This document shows positions 24,561 to 36,917 of a stretch of DNA of 64,000 bases, in pieces. Origin of the DNA: Dipteronia dyeriana (taxonomy: Eukaryota > Streptophyta > Magnoliopsida > Sapindales > Sapindaceae). How positions within the stretch are numbered: position 1 is the stretch's first letter; the number at the start of each line of letters is the position of its first letter. The position numbers and the translations under genes were made by a program. The notes under the pieces were generated by a model. The model worked only from the letters and a program-made list of their open reading frames with translations. It was not told where the DNA came from and searched no databases. The stretch covers positions 25,189,074 through 25,253,073 of the forward strand of contig CM065299.1 of the NCBI GenBank assembly GCA_032871835.1, read 5' to 3'.

Positions 24561-24690
24561 CGAAATAAATATGTGTGATCTCCGATAAGATGGAACGTTG
24601 AGCTCCGGAGCTTGCCTGAGAGCACCATCTTGAGCTTCATCATATCGTAGATGGAGTTTCATCTCTAATGAGATGATGAGCTCCATCTCC

Positions 24691-24720
24691 ATCGATCTGG
24701 ATCTGGAGATCCAGATCGAT
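24691..24720. repeat. Perfect palindrome, 14-bp arms with 2-nt centre
   Basis: ATCGATCTGGATCT (24691-24704), GG, then AGATCCAGATCGAT (24707-24720). The arms are exact reverse complements. Just upstream, several ATGGAG/CTCCAT and GAGCTC-like words make the local sequence rich in smaller inverted repeats. Confidence 0.85.
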
Positions 24721-25429
24721 TCACTTTTTTTTTCAATTTTACTTTATATTAATTACTTTTGTTAAAAAATGGATCACCATCATTTATCTCAAAATAGATG
24801 GTGGATATCCATTTAAAAATATCATTTTAAAAAAGATAAGAAAATTTTGGTTTATTTGGTGTTTTCAATAGTCAAACTTGGTCAACGGTTAAGTTTGACC
24901 AAAATTGACTAACGACAGGGAAGATGAGTGTTAATTAAGGATAACGTTCTTTCTGTGTGTAAAAGGACAACCCTCAGGGAAGTTTGATGCAATTTACTCC
25001 CTTTTCAATATTTGAACAACAAATGAATTGATGGTGAAAATTTAACTTTCAATTGGCCAAGCCTAACCCAAATGATCTATTTAAATATTTGATGGGAATA
25101 AATTTGGACTCATGCTATTACCCCACTTATGTAATTCTAAGAGACCCATATTCCTTAAACTTAAGTTTATTGCCATATTTAAATAATTTAATATATAAAA
25201 ATGTAGAAAAAAGAAAAGGAATTTAGGGTCATTTGATTCATGATATGGTATTCCATTTTAAAACATTAAGATGTAAATTTTAAAATTTAGTTATAAAATA
25301 ATACCAAAATTTATAGAAACTTTATTCTATTGAATTTTTTTTACAGTGAATTTAAAATTTATTTGCTCAAACTTTAATACATATTTTTTTTTCAAAATTT
25401 CCATGTCATTCATGTGTATATATATTATG
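24721..25429. other. AT-rich spacer, nothing recognised
   Basis: It contains a TTGACCA/TGGTCAA-rich patch (24880-24915) and long A/T runs. I see no coding evidence on either strand. Confidence 0.5.
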
Positions 25430-25576
25430 AGTAATGTTAGGCTTCATGAATTTTTTTCTCAAAAAACTTCCCAAATCATGGGTTTATGTGATGATGGGTG
25501 TGATATTGACAACTCACATGCCAACATGATTTGATAAATTTTTTGAGAATTTTTTTTGGAAAACTTAGCATTACAC
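25430..25576. mobile_element. Small inverted-repeat element (MITE-like)
   Basis: The left end GAGTAATGTTAGGCTTC and the right end, read in reverse as GTGTAATGCTAAGTTTTCC, form imperfect terminal inverted repeats about 150 bp apart. The interior is further self-complementary (AATTTTTTTCTCAAAAAA and its counterpart). A relative with the same AGTAATGCTA tip sits in an eRF3 intron at 53471-53628. The target duplication is ambiguous because the flanks are TA-rich. Confidence 0.55.
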
Positions 25577-26046
25577 ATGTATTATATATAATTTTTCTAA
25601 GAGTATTTTTTAGAATGTGCACATTAATCACCTTTTTGTGGAATTTAATGAACTTTAATGCAATTTGTATGGATGATAAAGAGAATGAAATACAATTCCG
25701 AAAAAAAAAACTAAAATTTTGTTGGGTATAAAAACTACTTGTTTCAATTTTTTTAAGATAAAACATTAAAAAAAAATGAAAATATCGAAAAAGTTTTGAA
25801 TTCGAAAAGGTTTCATTTTTTAATCAAATGTGTATAAATCTGATTGCCATAGAGTTAGCTGGTTAAAGTAATACAACTATTTACTAGATAGCCAATGTTA
25901 CACTTAAGATTGTTAATAATTTAGTAAGCAATAACTCCTACTGATGGAACATGCACTCAAGTTATTTGTTGAAAGTCCTTAAATCGTTGCAGTTGTACTC
26001 TGAGGCCTCTGCAAATGTTTTCATCTTAACGATAATTGCAGTTTTT
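25577..26046. other. AT-rich spacer, nothing recognised
   Basis: Homopolymer A and T runs dominate. The overlapping short frames on opposite strands have no domain features. Confidence 0.5.
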
Positions 26047-26120
26047 GGTAGGATATATGACTGCAATATTATCTCCTGACCCCCAGTCCACCACATAATA
26101 TTGCAGACATATATCCTACC
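26047..26120. repeat. Short hairpin: 26-bp near-perfect stem, 22-nt loop
   Basis: The arm at 26047-26072 begins GGTAGGATATATGACTGC. The arm at 26095-26120 is its reverse complement with a single A/A mismatch near the middle. The loop, 26073-26094, is C-rich. Stem length and loop size resemble a small-RNA precursor, but a minimal MITE or palindromic insertion is equally possible. Nothing in the flanks decides between them. Confidence 0.8.
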
Positions 26121-27240
26121 AGAATTTACAATGCCCACACAACCAACATGCTATAAATTAGTACAAAATAAAATTCATACAAACTTCCACACCCTTTGTA
26201 ATTAACTTTATAGTTCCATAATACCAAAAAAAAAAAAAAAAAACTTTCACACACTAAAAATCCCAGACAATATAAAATCCAAATAACATTCATAAACTAT
26301 ATGGATATTATTATTCTCCCCCTAAGTTTTACCATATTTGTAAATCTACCCCTCTAGTTTCAAAGATAGAATTGTTTCCCCCTAAAAACCAAAATATTCA
26401 AAGTTTTACCCATTACCGCTAGCCTTTTCCGGTAAAACCTCTCGTTGACTGTTAAACTAAAAGAGTGATATAGTAAAATGGTAAGTTAAAATTATTTTAA
26501 CAAAATATTAAAATAAAAATGAAAATCTTTAAAAAAAAAGTATAAAAGGTCGTCCGGCAGAGCCTTTTTAGGTTGCTTTTGTTTTTATTTTTCTAAATCA
26601 ATTTTGAAAATACGTTCGTTAACTATTTTTCATTTTATTTCCAAAATATAAAAATAAAATGATAAACATTACTAGTGTTAAAAAAAAATTCAAAAAAAAA
26701 AACAGCTTTTAGATGTTTTCCATGTTTTTCATTTTGTTTTTCACTTTCATATTTTTTTTTAAAAAAATCATCTTATTTTTTGCTTCTTCATCTTCATTCA
26801 TCAACTTTTCTTCTTCGTTGTGGAGTAGCAGACACTGAAGTTTTTCTTCTCATGGAGCAGCCGACACCAGAGGATGTGAGATCCTCCTTCTGCAAGCCAA
26901 TGTAACCGAATCAACGCTCCTCTGACTAGATCTGACCAGACCGACGATGGAGTGTATTTGGAATTAGAAGAAGCAACTTTAAGCAATTTCTTGTTTGTTT
27001 TTATGAGAATGATGTGTTTGGATGCCGAGAAAATGGGGTGAAATAGAATTGAAGAAAAGAAATTTGGATGCTTCAAGCTTTTTGCTTCCTAGGTTTCTAA
27101 AGAGACCAACTTTTTTTATACTTTTTTTCTCTTGTTCTTCGACATTCTCCATCACAGCATCACTATTGTTCTACTTCTTCACTTCTTATTTTGCTTCTCC
27201 CTTCTTCTTATTCTATGGGTTTGTAATGATTTTCTGGGTT

Positions 27241-27400
27241 GTATGGGTTTGATTGTGGTTGTATGCCAAATGTATATTTAAATGGATATACCAGATGATT
27301 GTGGTTGTATGGGTTTGATTGTGTTTGTATGCCAAATATATATTTAAATGTATAAACCAGATTATTGTGGTTGTATGGGTTTGATTGTGGTTGTGTGCCA
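27241..27400. repeat. 66-bp tandem repeat, about 2.4 copies
   Basis: Units start GTATGGGTTTGATTGTG at 27241, 27307 and 27373. The third is interrupted by the inserted sequence at 27401-27560, after which ATATATTTAAATGTATA resumes the unit. Confidence 0.8.
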
Positions 27401-27457
27401 TATATATATATATGAATAAAGAACTTCATTAAGAGAAAGACAAGGTTAACCTGGGCA

Positions 27458-27491
<34 letters not shown>

Positions 27492-27560
27492 TAAAGAACT
27501 TCATTAAGAGAAAGACAAGGTTAACCTGGGCAATCAATCGAGACCCAAGGACTCCAACAT
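27401..27560 (-). mobile_element. 5'-truncated LINE-like 3' end, present twice, with TA tails
   Basis: A 50-bp segment starting ATGAATAAAGAACTTCATT occurs at 27412-27461 and 27487-27536, separated by (TA)n. Read on the minus strand it ends ...CTTAATGAAGTTCTTTATTC plus a TA tail, which resembles the 3' end of plant L1 LINEs. It sits inside the third 66-bp unit. Confidence 0.5.
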
Positions 27561-28008
27561 ATATTTAAATGTATATATTTGGATCATTGTTTAATTTTCT
27601 GGATTTATGTTGATTGTATTGGTTTGATTTTCTGGGTTGTTGGAAATTCACATATTTCTTCAAATATCAATTTTTTTCTAGATTTCTTCAAATGAAGGAA
27701 TTTTTCCAAAATTGAAAAGCTTGTTTTCATATTTGAAAAGCTTTTTAAGCTTCTTAATTGTTTTCATGTTATATATTAATTTATTTTATTTAAAATATTT
27801 TCAACACATTAGAATTTTTTTTGGAAAATTCTAATTTTTTATTTTATTTTGTTAACCTACCAGACGCGCTCATTTTTAGAATACAGCTTTCAGTATATGT
27901 TACCAGACGCGTTTTCGGATTTCAAAACTGAAACGAAAAACACTGTTTTCATTTTCGTCATTCTCTTCGAAAAAAAACAAATGAAAAACGCCTACAAGAT
28001 GGACCCTT

Positions 28009-29024
28009 ATTTTTTTAAAAAATCTTTCTAAAAAAACAGCTCTTCTTATTCAACCAAAACTCAATCTAATCCAGAAATAAAAAACCAAAACAAAATGAAA
28101 AAAATATACCAAGTCTGTAGAAATATTTAAATCTCTCTCTCTTCTCTCATCTCTCTTCTTCTCAAAAAAAGTAAAATCTCTCTCTCTCTCTCATTCAAAT
28201 CTCCCCATTCAAGGTGATCGGTACGAAATGGAGAGATTACAGCGGTTGCAAATCACTATTCTTCCTTGTTTCTCTTATCTTTTATTCTTCGCTCATGGCA
28301 ATTTGTGTTAGGTGTTTGGTTGATGGGTTTGGGGTGTTGTGGTGCGACACCGGTTAGGGTTTGCTGGGTTTGGTTTAGGGTTGAGTATGTGGATATTTTG
28401 ATTTCAATGGTGATGGTGGTTGGATTTAGGGGTTAGGGTTTTGGCCATTAATGGCGTGGGTACTAATTTCGGGAGATTGATGGTGTAAGTGTTTATTATG
28501 TAGATAAGATTTAGGGGTGTTAGGGTTTTTTGGGATTGGTTGAATCTAGAGATGTTGGTGTCTTGTTGATGGTGTGATATTCTAGGTTTGGTGTTGATGA
28601 TGAATTTCTGGGTTTGATATGGTGTTGATGATGAATATAAAAAGAAAAAAATTGAGATTGACGGTTGAGATGCATCCTTTTTTAAATTATATATGCATAA
28701 ATGTATTTTCACAGTAGCCTCAACTATTCAATGGTAAACGTATCTTCTTAATCTTTTTTAACGGAAAACGTGTCAGGATGAAAAATCTTCGAATATTTTG
28801 ATTTTCAGAGGGAAGAACGACCATTACTGGAACTAGATGAGGTAAATTTATGAATATGGCAAACCTTATAGGGGAAAATAATAATATCCCTAAATGATAC
28901 AATGGTCAGTTTGGTATTGTTATAGTTTTTGAAATAATCACGATTAACTATGTTGGAGAAATAATTTGCTGTGAAGTTAATCATACAACTGATTAGTTAA
29001 TGTTGCTATTGTGACGTGAGATTG
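28009..29024. other. No supported gene; CT-rich leader-like tract then GT-rich sequence
   Basis: CTCTCTCT runs at 28130-28190 precede an ATG at 28228 that leads to no long frame. From 28300 to 28640 the plus strand is rich in GGTGTT and GGGTTT. It may be the decayed first exon of something, but I cannot support that. Confidence 0.4.
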
Positions 29025-29029
29025 CTATA

Positions 29030-29694
29030 TGTAAGAACCTTATTTTTATGATTAGCTTATTTCATGACAAACCACATTAGGGGATATTTTTGTAATGGGT
29101 AGCTTAGGCTTTTGTTGGCAAACTTTCAAGCATCTATGTGACTTTAAGATCAAGAGCGAAAGGTAAATCACTTGACTTGACTCTTGAAGAGATTTACGTG
29201 CACACACTCACTAGGTTACATGTGATAATTAATCTTGCATTGTATCTCATTTTCTTACATATCTTGAATGATAATTAAGTTTTGTTTGTGTGCATTTCTT
29301 ACACTCCACACATGCACATTTTGCATATAAGTTAGTATATTGAGTTTGCCAAGAAAAGAGGATTTTCCTTTTCACTGGGGTACAAGTCTTTGGCTATGCA
29401 CCTGCCTTCGCCGCTGTCCCAACTGCGGTTGGTTCCAGAAGTGACATGTTTCAGGGACCGAGACCTATAAACTTGTCTACGCAGCAGTCCCTGCCGTAAC
29501 ATTCACTATGAGGCTCATGTTGCCTATGCCATGGTGTGTGCTCCTGCACGCCAAGCGGTCCCAAACACGCTGTCGACTAGAAGGTGCACTGTTGCATGCA
29601 CCGTGGTCTGGACAATTACCTGGACCGCGGTCTGGATAACGGTTTTACGGGATTTTATTTTTCAAGCTCAAAATGATGTTGTTTTGGTCCAGGG

Positions 29695-29725
<31 letters not shown>

Positions 29726-30789
29726 TCTCTTCTCTTCTTTGCCTTCTTAGAGCTTAGAAAATCATTTTAAAAGAGAAGTTAGAACTCCTAAAGAGAAAAA
29801 GCTTTAAGATAGGTTCTTTGACTCTCCAAAACCCAAACCCATAAGCATCCAAGCATAGTCATGCATCATCTAATCATGAGTCTTCTTCATTAAGTGTCTT
29901 GGTAAGTAGAACAAACATCATCTTTTATTAATTGTTCTATCTACTCAAGATTTAGTCTTTATTACATATTAATTGCATATACTTATGTTTTAAATGCATA
30001 TTCACATGAGTTACAACATGATTGGGTTTTGTATTGTGATAGTTTGCATTTAGGACATATTTTCCCCCAAGCTAAGTCATTACGCTTTGCATCTAGACAT
30101 TTTTTATTATGATTCATTGATTGCATTTTGTGATTGTATCATTTTCTTTGCCATGATTTATTACAACTTGTGTTGATATGGCTTTGTTTGATAACTAGAT
30201 TTTAGACTTGCATATTTATGCCTAGCTAAGTCTTTGTGAGCACTCATATAGACTTTGATATCTAGGATTTGTACTCAGTGACATCATTTAATCCCTAGAT
30301 AAACATTTAGTGTTGCCTAACATTAATTGCATTTAGAATATTTCACATATTCACCTAGGTTGTTGATCTCTTGTTGAGAGTTAAGTCTTGTGACTGCAAG
30401 TGTAGTGCATAAGCAAGTGAAGTCTTGTAACCATGGTGTGGTTGGCAAGCAACGATCAAGAATCAATATTAAGGCCTGTTGGGTAGTAGTGGTGAGTTAG
30501 TAAACGAGAATGGTGTAACTAAAGGTCAACCGAGGTTGTAAACATCATTACAATAGTGGATTTAAGGATCATAGCGGCTAAGTGGTTAGCCTGTGGTTTT
30601 TCTTTTGTTGAAGGGTTTCACGTAAAAATTCAAGTGTTATTTAATTTCTACATTTTATACTTGATTTTGTATGTTAGTTTATGAGGTGAATTTTTAATAT
30701 TGATTAATCAATAAAAGTTGGTAATTAACTTGATTAAAAACTATCCCACCCCTCTAGGTTAATTAGACACGCTTTAGAGTTTATTTTCA
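29030..30789 (+). repeat. Solo LTR with perfect 5-bp target duplication
   Basis: It starts TGTAAGAACC and ends TTATTTTCA (1760 bp). The flanks ctata (29025-29029) and ctata (30790-30794) are identical. The 3' part has the copia-LTR pattern seen elsewhere here (TTTCACGTAAAAATTC at about 30625, CACCCCTCTAGGTTA at about 30750). A (TA)n run near 29700-29725 precedes a CT-rich block and may be promoter sequence. No internal domain remains, so recombination between two LTRs is inferred. Confidence 0.85.
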
Positions 30790-30794
30790 CTATA

Positions 30795-31291
30795 CATGGA
30801 CTCAACAACATTATTCATACGAGATTTTACATAATGACTAATACAAACACGAAAGGAAATTTTGTTATATTTTATTTGATTTTCAAACCAAAGTATTATC
30901 TCATTCAAATATTTAAAATGTAATATTATATATAAGAATACTTAAAAAAAATACTAGATAAAAGAAAATATGCTTTTAACAAAAGCAAATACAGAATTAA
31001 AACACAAGAAAATGTTGCTAAATATTACAATCCCAAAATCAAGTCAACCTCATGTCAGAAAACAAAATTGTCCAAAAAACAAGCAAAACAAGAAGTTGTT
31101 TATAAAAATAAATAAATAAAGACATATCAATATAGCATAACAAGTTAACAAATAAATACTCATACGAGTCATGCATGTTTATCTATATACATCCGCAATA
31201 GCAGAAGATGTGATTTGATGGGCATCTCATTCTCATCTCTATTTCCATCTATTACAGTTTATTATAGGGGCCCTTCTAAAAATGTCATTTT
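30795..31291. other. AT-rich spacer, nothing recognised
   Basis: It lies between the solo LTR and the left end of the Mutator-like element. Only short frames and A-rich runs are seen. Confidence 0.5.
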
Positions 31292-31352
31292 CAATGTTTG
31301 AAAGAGCAAAAATGTCTCCATTATGTTTTTCTTGCATTTGTATCCACTATTA
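31292..31352 (+). repeat. Left terminal inverted repeat of the Mutator-like element
   Basis: TGTTTGAAAGAGCAAAAATG, then TCTCCATTATG and TTTTTCTTGCATTTGT, match the reverse complement of 45440-45503 with few substitutions. Confidence 0.75.
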
Positions 31353-32559
31353 AAGTTAACTTTGCATACAATGTCTCATATTGGACTAAAGTGCTATTCC
31401 CATATAAATGAGGGTGTAATGTCCAGAATACCCATAAAGAGTTTTGTTTTCCGAAATTACGCTTCCCTTCCCCTCAGTTGGGGACTATTGACCACGAGCT
31501 CCATTGAATTATGTCTTCCGCTTCTTCTCCTTCCTTCAGTCTTGTCCACATTTTCATTTCTCCACATCTTCCAGTTGTCGACATCTTCGTGGCATAAACA
31601 TAGGTGATGGATAGAGATAGAGAAACCCTAAAAATAGAGAGATAGAGAGGTATATAGGCGACGAGAACGACGGGGGATGATGGATTTCTCTCTGTAGTGT
31701 TTAGAAGGTCGTATTGAAGCTCGATTTTGAGTTTGTCAATGATAGATTGAAGAGTAAGATACCGTAGTTGGTAGCCTAGGCGTGGGTTGTAGACCGAAGC
31801 TCGATTTTGTGAAATTATTCCACCGGGTGCAGGTTAGTGTTACTTTAAAGCTGGACATCTGAACCTTGGAAATTTGTTGATTTGTATTGATTTTTTTCCA
31901 TAGTAGACTAAGGTTATAATAATTCAGATGATCATTATTCTTTGTTTATTATGAGTTGAAGCATGTTGTATTATTCAGAATGTGAAATTATGAGAATGTT
32001 AAATTTGTGGCAACTACAACCCAATATAAACTGTTTTCCAGTATTTTGAATACAAATTGTAAGCATTGTTGTGGTGGTGTTGTCTGTTGTTGTGTTTTCT
32101 AGAGAAAATGAATGACATCATCCTGTTTTTGTTGACTGTGATGAGTATTGGGTAGTCGGTTGTGAGCAATGAGGTGTGTGAAGTTTTTAATGAATGGCAT
32201 CATTATGGCTTATGAGGGTGCTGGTTTTTTTGGGGTTGACAACTGTGTTATGGGCTTCAAACCCTTGTGGTATGGCTTGAAATACATTTTGTTTGGTTGA
32301 AATCCTTTTACATGGCCGATAATCAATATATTGGGCTTTAAATTTAATCTTCCATGGTCTTAAAATTCTATGAGCGGGCTTAAAAAAAATTGTTTTACTT
32401 TCAACTGGGAACAGGTTTTAAATGGTTAGATTGAAAGGCAATTGTCTATATTTATAGGTTCTAAAATTTGTTCCAGATATTTGAAAATGCCATGTTGTTA
32501 TTGTTTTATTTATATGTTTGTTCATTTGCATAACCTTTTTGACTTGAAAACATTTCCAA
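31353..32559 (+). other. Noncoding region between left inverted repeat and transposase
   Basis: No supported ORF. Between 32240 and 32390 short GGGCTT-AAA and GGCTTGAAAT words recur, related to the motif array near the right end (43600-44470). A leader-like AGAAACCCTAAAAATAGAGAG occurs at about 31620. Confidence 0.5.
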
Positions 32560-35330
32560 GGTGTACGAAAAAAATGGATGGGTTCATAGCGCACTGTGAT
32601 AGGCATTGGATAGATAACCAGATGATGGGTCCAATTACCTTTACATGTGATGAATACAAATATAGTAAAATGTTGGAAACAATATGTCAATGGATGGGGT
32701 TAGCAAGGAAAGATTTGTAATAAGGCTAAGTGCAGACCTTGTAACGGTAAAAGAGAGTTGGACACTATCTATTATGAGCGACATTGATGTATCTTGTTTG
32801 CTTTTGCATAATCATTCCTCCTAGACTGAAACTAAGGTAGAACTCGTTGAAAGATGTGTATCGCCAAAGGCAGCTGAAAATGTATTCGATACTCCGCCAA
32901 AGTTAAAAACTATAACAATCCACTCATGAATACCGTCGGCTGTTAAACCCTGTAGTAATGTAGAATCCTCAGTTGGTACTCCATATTTCAAGTAAGTGAG
33001 TGGTAGTAACCAGCCGTTTAGGCCAGTGTCTTCCCTCGGATTTACATCAGTCGAGAAAGACAAGGGGATTCCAGTATCGACTAACAAGCATTTAGAGGAT
33101 GAGGTAGCTAATTCTAAATTTTCTCAAACCTCCAATACAGAGGACGAGGATAAGGATGAGTGTAGCAGTGATAGGAAAATGAGGATAGACTGTACAGAAG
33201 CTGAAACAGATGGAGCACCGAGCACTTTTATACCCTCTTTGATGACACGGTGGACAATACCAGGGTCAGAATTGTACTTATTTCAATCTGTTAGATCAAA
33301 ACGATTGTTTGAAGACAACAGAAATGTAGGTCCAATATTCAAAGGACAAATGTTCAAGGACAAGAAGACCTTGAAAGGGGTTCTAGGGATGAATGCATTA
33401 GCATAGAGGTTTGATTACAAGGTTCAACAATCGAATCATACACGATTCGTTACAATATGTAAAAAAAGAGATTGTCGATGGGTTTTTAGGGCAAGAAAGT
33501 CGAGAAATAGGACTTACTGGAATGTTACATCTATTGACTCTAAGCACACATGTGGTGATAATGGAAACTACAACGTTTATTTGCAGCATGTAACTGCCCA
33601 AGAAATAGGTCAACTTTTCTCAAGACAGTTTATCGATCCGGACGGCACATACGTCCTGAAGATATAATCAGTGACATAAGGGATAAGCACGACATAAACC
33701 TGTCTTACAACAAGGCTTACAAATCTAAGGACCACGCTTTGCAAAATGTTTTTGGTGATCTATAGGAGTCATTTAAGACGTTACCTGCATATTTTCACAT
33801 GTTGGAAAAAATGTAATCCGGGGACGATAACGAAGATTGAAACCGATAGGAAAAAACGGTTCAAATATGGATTCATGGCACTTGGAGCTTGTATAGAGGG
33901 ATTCAATATAGTTATTAGGCAGGTTATTACCGTTGATGCGACCCACTTGAAGTCGAAGACCATGGGTGTGTTGTTAGTTGCAGTGTGTAAGGATGGTAAT
34001 AAGATGATATACCCTTTGGCATTTGGGTTTGCCAATTCCAAGTGCTCTAAGTTGTGGACATGGTTTTTGAAGCAATTTCGATGGTGATCTTGCAACCAGA
34101 ATGTATGTTGATAATTTCTGATTGGCACACGGGTATCTCTAATGGCATGAAATCAATATTCCCTGATGCATCACATGGGTTTTGTGCATACCATTTGGCT
34201 AATAATCTGAAACAACATTGTAGGAAGCGAGGTGACGTGATTAATCTTTACTATCGTGCTACATATGCTTTTCGTGTTGTGGAATTCGATAGCTTAATGG
34301 TTAAGATGAAATCCATCCATTCTAAAGTTCATGATGAGCTGGTAGAGGTTGGGATACAGAAGTTTTCACTTGTCCATTGCCCTAGGAAGAGGTACCATAT
34401 GATAACGATCAACATTGCAGAGTCCATGAATTCTTGCCTACTTGTAATCCAGAAGTTGCCTATCATATCTATTGCCGAATTTATAAGAGATTTGTTGCAA
34501 CGTTGGTTTCACAACCATCGATGCAATGCAAGAGAAACACCCACATTCTTGACTCAGGATGCATACCAACATGTCAAAGACAGGGTATTATCATCGTAAA
34601 GGTGTCACATTCACCCAATTGACTACAATAGGTTCAAGGTAGAAGACCAATGGAATGAAGCAATTGTTGATATGGAACATCGTTCATGCTCATGCCGTGA
34701 ATGGGACCTAGATGACCTGCCTTGTATCCATGTCATGGCTGTTGCAACATATGGTTACGTAATTTTATTTTATTTACAATTTATAATAGCGCTTCAGGCT
34801 TATAGCCATTTTTCACAATTTACATTTTATAATAGCCTTGCAACCTATGTATGGTTACATAATCTTTGTGTCTTTTGTATCAGGCTGAAAGGTATTCCTA
34901 TCAACGCATTATGTTCTGATTTTTTCACAACAGGATAACTGAAATAGGCGTACGCCATGGCTGTCAACCTTGTTTCGAACCCTTAAGTGTGGGACCTTGC
35001 TAATGATGTTCGTAACCGTGTTGTATTGTCATGGAAAAAAAACGTTTGACAGGAAGACCGAAGAAAAATTGTAAACCTTCGGTTGGGGAGAAACGAAAGC
35101 AATAAATGTGTAGGTATTGTGGGCATAAGGGACACGATAAAAAAAGTTACACAAACACATCATGTACCATAGGGAATCCAGTAAAAAAAACCATGTTGTT
35201 ATAGCGTGTGCCATAAAGAAGGACATAACAAGATGAAGTGCCAGACAACACATAAGACACCCGACTCCAGTTTGGGACCCCACCTCAGCTTGGATGACAC
35301 TGACACTGACGATGAAGACCCATGTTGATT
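32560..35330 (+). pseudogene. MuDR-type transposase, broken
   Basis: Readable in pieces across stops and frameshifts. The N-terminal region (about 32575-32810) has PITFTCDEYKYSKMLETICQ then SWTLSIMSDIDVSCLL. The MuDR DNA-binding region (33300-33640) has ICKKRDCRWVFRARKS. The catalytic core has VDATHLKSKTMGVLLVAV (first Asp at 33935-33937), then after a frameshift near 34075 ISDWHTGI (second Asp at 34120-34122; the usual Arg is Trp), CAYHLANNLK, and NIAESMN carrying the likely catalytic Glu. A SWIM zinc motif CSCREWDLDDLPCIH is at 34686-34730. An intron with GT-AG ends (about 34758-34882) precedes a C-terminal part with CRYCGHKGHDKKSY, a knuckle whose last Cys is Tyr. The enzyme would cut and join element ends; this copy cannot. 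Confidence 0.85.
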
Positions 35331-36214
35331 GTTATGTATGGGTGAGACTCATCCTTTCGTTATAAATTTTAATTTTTGAACAAATTCTTTAAGAGCTTGC
35401 AATTGGTTACGGCTGATTGTTATGAAAACCCATGTTGATTGTTGTTGCATGCAAATACACCTTCATTGTAGGTTGACTCGAGGAAGTTGAATGAAGTACG
35501 TAGATTTTCAACAATTTCTACAGTTTTTACAACTACGTGCTAAGTCTAGAAGCATGAGCAATCCAATATATTGTCGAAGTTGCCAATGGTTTAGTATTTG
35601 TTGTTTGGTGCAGAAGATGTTGTGTGTGTTGCTGTGTTTGTGTAAAAGATGTTCATTACCTATTTATATGTTGTTGGTGCTAGTGATAGACTTGTATTAT
35701 AATTGGGTATTATTCTCATAAGGCCTGACATTCATAATATTTATTTGTGAAGCTTTGTATATGATGCATGCCAGAATTCATGTATGACAGGGATTGAGTT
35801 TAGTGATTAATGTGAAACAACCTAACGTACAAATCAGTTATTTGTGAAGCCTCCCTTGTATATGGTGCAATCCACAAGTCATTCTAGATAGGGCTTGAGT
35901 TTACTGATTATTCCCATAAGACCCTGACGTTAGTCTATTTATTTCTGACTTATGTATGTAAATCTAAGAAAGAATAATAAATATTTAATTGAAACAACAC
36001 ATAGGTTTTTACATTGAAACAACACTTTGGGACTCTAACCATTGTGACCTTTACGAATTTCAATTGTGACGTTTCATTTGAAGTTGTATAGCATCCATTG
36101 ATGGTTCTTTCATATCCCTATAAATAATACCCCCTCCTCGCCTACAACAATATCCATTGTGTTCTTCACTTCACTTACTTTTTTATGTGATTGTTTATTT
36201 TTGCTTTCCATACA

Positions 36215-36532
36215 ATGGCAGAAAACAACAACAACTAAAGGAATACCAATGGCATGCACCGGGATGAAACAGACATGTTGGAATCTATCTTCCAATGTAT
36301 GAGGGAAAGGATTGCAAATGTAGAGAGGACTATCAGTGATGAGCGTGCTAATGCTAGACGCCTAACTGTTGAAAATCAAAAGTTGTTGAGTAAGGTTGAT
36401 AATTTAGAGGTTGAAATAATCAATTTTCATGTTCAAATGGAGGCAAGAGACAATGAACTCAACAGACTATACAATGTTGTGGAAAAATTGCAAAAGAAGT
36501 TGTTGGACTTCGGTATTCCACTGTCTCCTTAG
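36215..36532 (+). pseudogene. Coiled-coil accessory ORF of the Mutator-like element, one early stop
   Basis: ATG 36215 opens MAENNNN, then TAA (36236-36238), and the same frame continues RNTNGMHRDETDML to a stop after 36532. Either translation starts at the internal ATG 36254 (92 codons) or the gene has one nonsense change in a 106-residue protein. The body is a heptad-rich coiled coil (SDERANARRLTVENQKLLSK, then DNLEVEII and VVEKLQKKLLD). No known domain is recognised. It lies in its own orientation between the transposase and the membrane-tail exon, so it is probably an element-encoded accessory protein. Function unknown. Confidence 0.55.
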
Positions 36533-36917
36533 AGTGACGGTGTGAGACTTGGGAGGGGGGATTGTGTGTTGACTGTTTCATGATTGATGATGTTTTTGTT
36601 TAGTTATTTTGTCCACATATATTGTAATATTTATTTACTTATGGTGAAAAATGATATGTTTGGTTTCCCCTATCGTTAAAACAAGTCCAAAAACGAAACC
36701 CATTGGTGGTGCATATATGTAAAAAAAACAACTGGCCACTGCAAAACAAAAGTCAAAATGTAGGTCTACAAATAACAGCTTTTACTTCATATAAAAAGGC
36801 AAGGCATTGCCGTTGCACAAAAATGATAACATCAAAGATATAACAACTTTAAAGAACTTTACATTAAACACATAAACAACGGGGACCCCCACCCTTAAAA
36901 AAAAACCTGTGAAACCC

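Larger units (their letters stand above)
26548..28008. mobile_element. Possible non-autonomous DNA transposon (weak inverted ends)
   Basis: The left end GGTCGTCCGGCAGAGCCTTT and the right end, read in reverse as GGTCCATCTTGTAGGCGTTT, are similar. Both are followed by TTTTTCATTTTGTTTT-like sequence, a pattern seen in common plant DNA elements. I found no target duplication, so the limits are tentative. It contains the 66-bp repeats and the LINE-like insertion listed separately. No ORF of interest. Confidence 0.3.

Noticed and set aside
27208..27537. 109-codon minus-strand frame with Ile-Tyr runs
   Set aside because: It is produced by TA repeats and the duplicated LINE-like end; the repeats explain it.
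31323..31607. 94-codon plus-strand frame near the left end of the Mutator-like element
   Set aside because: It starts inside the terminal inverted repeat and has no domain; the transposase begins about 1 kb later.
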